A DNA stretch of 64,000 nucleotides from NCBI GenBank assembly GCA_963703605.1, contig CAVPFC010000016.1, positions 1 to 64,000 of the forward strand, in the 5' to 3' direction. This DNA is from DASXKD01 sp963703605 (GTDB taxonomy: Bacteria; Actinomycetota; Actinomycetes; Streptosporangiales; Streptosporangiaceae). Positions 61,012 to 64,000 of this stretch are shown here, piece after piece (position 1 is the first letter of the stretch; the number at the start of each line of letters is the position of its first letter). The translations under genes and the position numbers were made by a program. The notes under the pieces were generated by a model, which saw nothing but the letters and a program-made list of their open reading frames with translations, was not told where the DNA came from and ran no database searches.

Positions 61012-62207
61012 ACCGCCGGAGTACGGGCAGCTCCTGGGTAGTACCGGCTGACCACCGCGCGCGCCGAGGCCATCACCCCGGCCAGCGCGCGCCTGCGCTC
61101 GTCGAACCCGGCCGCCGCGATCGTCCCGCGCTCCGCCCGCTGGTGGGCGAGGGCAAGCTCGGTCGCGGCGAGCTGGTAGTCGGTCATGGCCCGGGCCGCG
61201 GTGCGCCCGCCCACCCGGCGGGCCCAGACCCTGGCCGCCCGGCGTTCCCGCAGCGTGCAGAGCATCTGCAGCTCCGCCTCGGTGATCAGGCCGTCGGCCT
61301 GGTAGGCGGGCAGGAACCGGCGGATCAGCCGGACGGTCCTGCGCCGGTCCGCGACCACCACCGCGATCAGGGCCGCGAGCACACAGGCCAGCAGGCCGTA
61401 GGCGAGCACCAGCCCGGCCGCGCCGGAGGCGGTCAGCCCGTTCCACAGGCCGTGCAGGATCATCGCGCCGAGCAGGCCCACGCCGACCGCCCACCCGCCG
61501 CGCCGGTGGGTGGCCGCGTAGGCGGCCCCGATCCCGGTCATGGACGTGAACATCGGGTGCGCGAGCGGCGCGACGAGGCCGCGGAACACGAACGTGAGGC
61601 CGAGCAGTGACACCCCGCCCACGTCCGGGCGCACCGCCGCGGAGATGTAGTAGCCGACGTTCTCGATCATGGCGAAGCCGAGGCCGACCATGGCGGCGTA
61701 GATGATGCCGTCGGTGGGCCCGTCGAACTCCTGCCGGCGCCGCCAGAGCAGCCACAGCAGGACGCCGGCCTTGAGGGACTCCTCCACCACCGGGGCGCCG
61801 AACGTGGCGGACACGTACTCGCCGGTGGTCTTGCCCAGCTCGGGCTGGGTGACGAAGACCAGGCCAGCGGTGTTGATCACCCCGGCAAGCAGGGCGGCGA
61901 TGCCTGCCCCCCAGGCGAACGCGAACACCAGGTTGCCGCGGGGCTCGGGCTCCAGCCGGTCGAGCAGCAGAACCACACCGATGAGCAACGGCACGGGGAC
62001 CAGCGCCAGCGGCACCGCGACGAGGAACGGCGCCACGCTGTGCCGCGGGCCCTCCAGGCTCTGGGCCAGGTCCACCCCCAGCGCCAGCAGCGCGCAGCCG
62101 AGGCCCACGATCACGCCGGCGACGATGCCGGTGCCCGGCCGGCCCGGCGCGCTGCCCTCGATCACCGCGCGTGGGTTGGGCCGTGGCCGGGAGATCGTCA
62201 TGGGCAC
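61008..62207 (-). CDS. prsW: PrsW-family intramembrane metalloprotease
   Basis: 399 residues from GTG 62207 or ATG 62201. Nine or so membrane helices. Family motifs: VVEESLKAGVLLWLLW (EExxK), AMIENVGYY, HPMFTSMTG and ILHGLWNGLT. The C-terminal ~110 residues are cytoplasmic and Arg-rich. Probably cleaves membrane anti-sigma factors. Overlaps ctaA by 4 bp, convergent. Confidence 0.9.
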   Translation of the reverse strand: MPMTISRPRPNPRAVIEGSAPGRPGTGIVAGVIVGLGCALLALGVDLAQSLEGPRHSVAPFLVAVPLALVPVPLLIGVVLLLDRLEPEPRGNLVFAFAWGAGIAALLAGVINTAGLVFVTQPELGKTTGEYVSATFGAPVVEESLKAGVLLWLLWRRRQEFDGPTDGIIYAAMVGLGFAMIENVGYYISAAVRPDVGGVSLLGLTFVFRGLVAPLAHPMFTSMTGIGAAYAATHRRGGWAVGVGLLGAMILHGLWNGLTASGAAGLVLAYGLLACVLAALIAVVVADRRRTVRLIRRFLPAYQADGLITEAELQMLCTLRERRAARVWARRVGGRTAARAMTDYQLAATELALAHQRAERGTIAAAGFDERRRALAGVMASARAVVSRYYPGAARTPAV

Positions 62208-62403
62208 CAGTCAGCGTCGGATTCGGCCCGGGATCCCACCCGGGCGCCCGGTGTCGTCGCTGCGAGCGTAGCCCCCGGCGGATCGCACCTACGGGTGAAG
62301 TGGCCGGCTGGGCTGCCCGATAGGGTCGAAGAAGCAACGGATCCAGGCGGCCACGGCCCCGGCCGGCCCGCCCGCGCTTGGAGAGGAGCGGTGAGCGAGA
62401 GCC

Positions 62404-64000
62404 GTGATGAACTCGCCCTACGACGGCCTGGACTGGACGCCTGCCGATCAGCGGACCGTCGACCTCGTCCGGGTGCTCGCGATGGACGCGGTCCAGCAGG
62501 CCGGGAACGGGCATCCAGGCACCGCCATGAGCCTGGCCCCCGCCGCCTACCTGCTCTTCCAGCGGATCCTGCGGCACGACCCGGCCGACCCGCAGTGGCT
62601 GGGCAGAGACAGGTTCGCGCTGTCCTGCGGGCACTCCAGCCTCACCCTCTACATCCAGCTCTACCTGTCCGGGTACGGGCTGACCCTGGACGACCTCGAG
62701 CGGTACCGGACCTGGGGCAGCCGCACCCCCGGCCATCCCGAGCACGGGCTCACCCCCGGGGTGGAGACCACCACCGGGCCGCTCGGGCAGGGGCTCGGCA
62801 ACGCGGTCGGCATGGCGATGGCCGCCCGCCGCGAGCGCGGCCTGCTCGACCCGGACGCGCCGCCCGGAACCAGCCCCTTCGACCACCATGTCTACGTGTT
62901 CGCCTCCGACGGCGACATCGAGGAGGGCATCTCCCACGAGGTCTCCTCGCTGGCGGCCCACCAGGACCTGGGCAACCTCATCGTCCTCTACGACGACAAC
63001 TCGATCTCGATCGAGGACGACACGAACATCGCCAAGTCCGAAGACGTCGCCGCCCGTTACGAGGCCTACGGCTGGCACGTGCAGCGGGTCAGCTGGCGGA
63101 CGGCCGAGGGCTACCACGAGGACGTCGCGACCCTGGCCGATGCGTTCGAGAACGCCAGGAACAACACCGTGCAGCCGTCGTTCATCGCCCTGCGCACGAT
63201 CATCGCCTGGCCGGCCCCGGACGCGCAGAACACCGGCGAGGCGCACGGGGCCGCGCTCGGCGCGGAAGAGGTGGCCAAGACCAAGCGCATCCTCGGCTTC
63301 GACCCGGGCGTCTCGTTCCCCACCGAGGACGAGGCCGTCGCCCACGCCCGCAAGGTCGCCGACCGGGGCAAGCGGCTGCACGCCGACTGGGAGGAGTCCT
63401 TCGCCGCCTGGCAGGAGCGCAACCCGGACCGCGCGGCGCTGCTCGACCGGCTGTCGGCGCGGCGCCTGCCCGAGGGCTGGACATCGGTCCTGCCCGACTT
63501 CCCGGCCGATGCCAAGGGCACCGCCACGAGGCGGGCCTCCGGCGCGGTTCTCAACGCGCTCGCCGGGGTGCTGCCCGAGCTGTGGGGCGGCTCGGCCGAC
63601 CTGGCCGGCAGCAACGACACGACGATGAAGGGCGAGCCGTCCTTCATCCCGGCCGAGCACCAGACCCGGGTGTACCCCGGCAACCGCTTCGGCCGCACCC
63701 TGCACTTCGGCATCCGCGAGCACGCCATGGGGTCCATCTGCAACGGGATAGCCCTGAGCGGGCTGACCCGCCCCTACGGCGGCACGTTCCTGGTGTTCAG
63801 CGACTACATGCGGCCCGCGGTCCGGCTGGCCGCCCTGATGCGGCTGCCCGTTACCTACGTCTGGACGCACGACTCGATCGGGCTCGGCGAGGACGGGCCG
63901 ACCCACCAGCCGGTCGAGCACCTGTGGGCGCTGCGGGCCATCCCCGGCCTCGACGTGGTCCGGCCCGCCGACGCGAACGAGACCGTGGTGGCCTGGCGCA
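62404..64000 (+). CDS. tkt: Transketolase (5' part; runs off the window)
   Basis: Visible ~530 of ~700 residues. The thiamine-pyrophosphate domain has AVQQAGNGHPGTAMSLAP, CGHSSLTLYIQLYLSGYG, TTGPLGQGLGNAVGMAMA and VFASDGDIEEGISHE. The pyrimidine-binding domain starts with GGSADLAGSN and FGIREHAMGSI. Starts GTG 62404/ATG 62407; the best Shine-Dalgarno (GGAGAGGAG, 62379-62388) is far upstream, nearer an out-of-frame GTG, so a small indel is possible. Serves both the pentose phosphate pathway and the Calvin cycle. Confidence 0.92.
   Translation, partial: MMNSPYDGLDWTPADQRTVDLVRVLAMDAVQQAGNGHPGTAMSLAPAAYLLFQRILRHDPADPQWLGRDRFALSCGHSSLTLYIQLYLSGYGLTLDDLERYRTWGSRTPGHPEHGLTPGVETTTGPLGQGLGNAVGMAMAARRERGLLDPDAPPGTSPFDHHVYVFASDGDIEEGISHEVSSLAAHQDLGNLIVLYDDNSISIEDDTNIAKSEDVAARYEAYGWHVQRVSWRTAEGYHEDVATLADAFENARNNTVQPSFIALRTIIAWPAPDAQNTGEAHGAALGAEEVAKTKRILGFDPGVSFPTEDEAVAHARKVADRGKRLHADWEESFAAWQERNPDRAALLDRLSARRLPEGWTSVLPDFPADAKGTATRRASGAVLNALAGVLPELWGGSADLAGSNDTTMKGEPSFIPAEHQTRVYPGNRFGRTLHFGIREHAMGSICNGIALSGLTRPYGGTFLVFSDYMRPAVRLAALMRLPVTYVWTHDSIGLGEDGPTHQPVEHLWALRAIPGLDVVRPADANETVVAWR

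Noticed and set aside
59878..63921. Very long minus-strand open frame opposite transketolase, prsW and ctaA
   Set aside because: It is the antisense of well-supported genes on both strands; composition follows GC-rich third positions of the real genes and no domain is recognisable.

Overview
Nearly all of this window (about 2.58 kb to the end) is high-GC actinobacterial DNA. The signs are frequent GTG/TTG starts, ATGA-type overlaps, a sufR-sufB-sufD-Rieske-sufC-sufS-sufU-sufT operon, an acVLRF1 peptidyl-tRNA hydrolase, a DUF4190/septum-formation membrane protein and a DUF222/HNH protein. The first ~2.58 kb does not belong with it. It holds the 3' part of a nucleoside hydrolase gene, an N-terminally truncated TPR protein of a type known from Acidobacteriota, and a lower-GC stretch. 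That stretch is joined in frame to the C-terminal half of an actinobacterial GT87 mannosyltransferase. I read this as a chimeric join in a metagenome-type assembly.

Layout. 3.1-13.6 kb (minus strand): a molybdo/tungstoenzyme island with a MoeA-PBP fusion, a second MoeA, a NuoE-NuoF fusion, a formate-dehydrogenase-type molybdopterin subunit, an aldehyde:ferredoxin oxidoreductase (AOR) and a MobA-MoaD fusion. About ten single-base insertions lie between 10.5 and 13.2 kb. 13.8-16.6 kb: a NitT/TauT-type ABC importer with a palindromic operator candidate. 16.8-18.2 kb: two lipoproteins. 18.2-18.8 kb: a non-coding repeat region. 18.8-31.9 kb: GH15 hydrolase, sulfotransferase, SDR, ABC exporter, MBL hydrolase, enoyl-CoA hydratase, small HTH protein, ABC-F, DUF222/HNH, an MFS remnant and acVLRF1.

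32.1-41.1 kb is a Calvin-Benson-Bassham locus: LysR (CbbR-like), RraA-like, red-type Form I RuBisCO cbbLS, activase cbbX, then on the opposite strand phosphoribulokinase in an operon with a GAF histidine kinase and a NarL-type regulator, then class I fructose-bisphosphate aldolase. A transketolase starts at 62.4 kb. Together with the NAD-linked formate dehydrogenase this suggests formate- or other donor-driven CO2 fixation.

41.2-48.8 kb: a secreted repeat protein and the SUF operon, with a match to the SufR operator in front of sufR. 50.0-57.0 kb: a gamma-glutamylation amine-catabolism cluster (FadR-type regulator, APC permease, glutamine-synthetase-like ligase, aldehyde dehydrogenase, SDR, gamma-glutamyl hydrolase). 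57.1-64 kb: ABC-2 exporter, EamA permease, heme A synthase ctaA, PrsW protease and the 5' part of transketolase.

The most novel signal is a dispersed hairpin element. Its 3' arm is the Shine-Dalgarno sequence (GGGAGG) of at least two genes and one small ORF, and its 5' arm (CCTCCC) can pair with it. Inner and outer stems vary compensatorily between copies. No tRNA, rRNA, CRISPR array or intact insertion sequence was seen.
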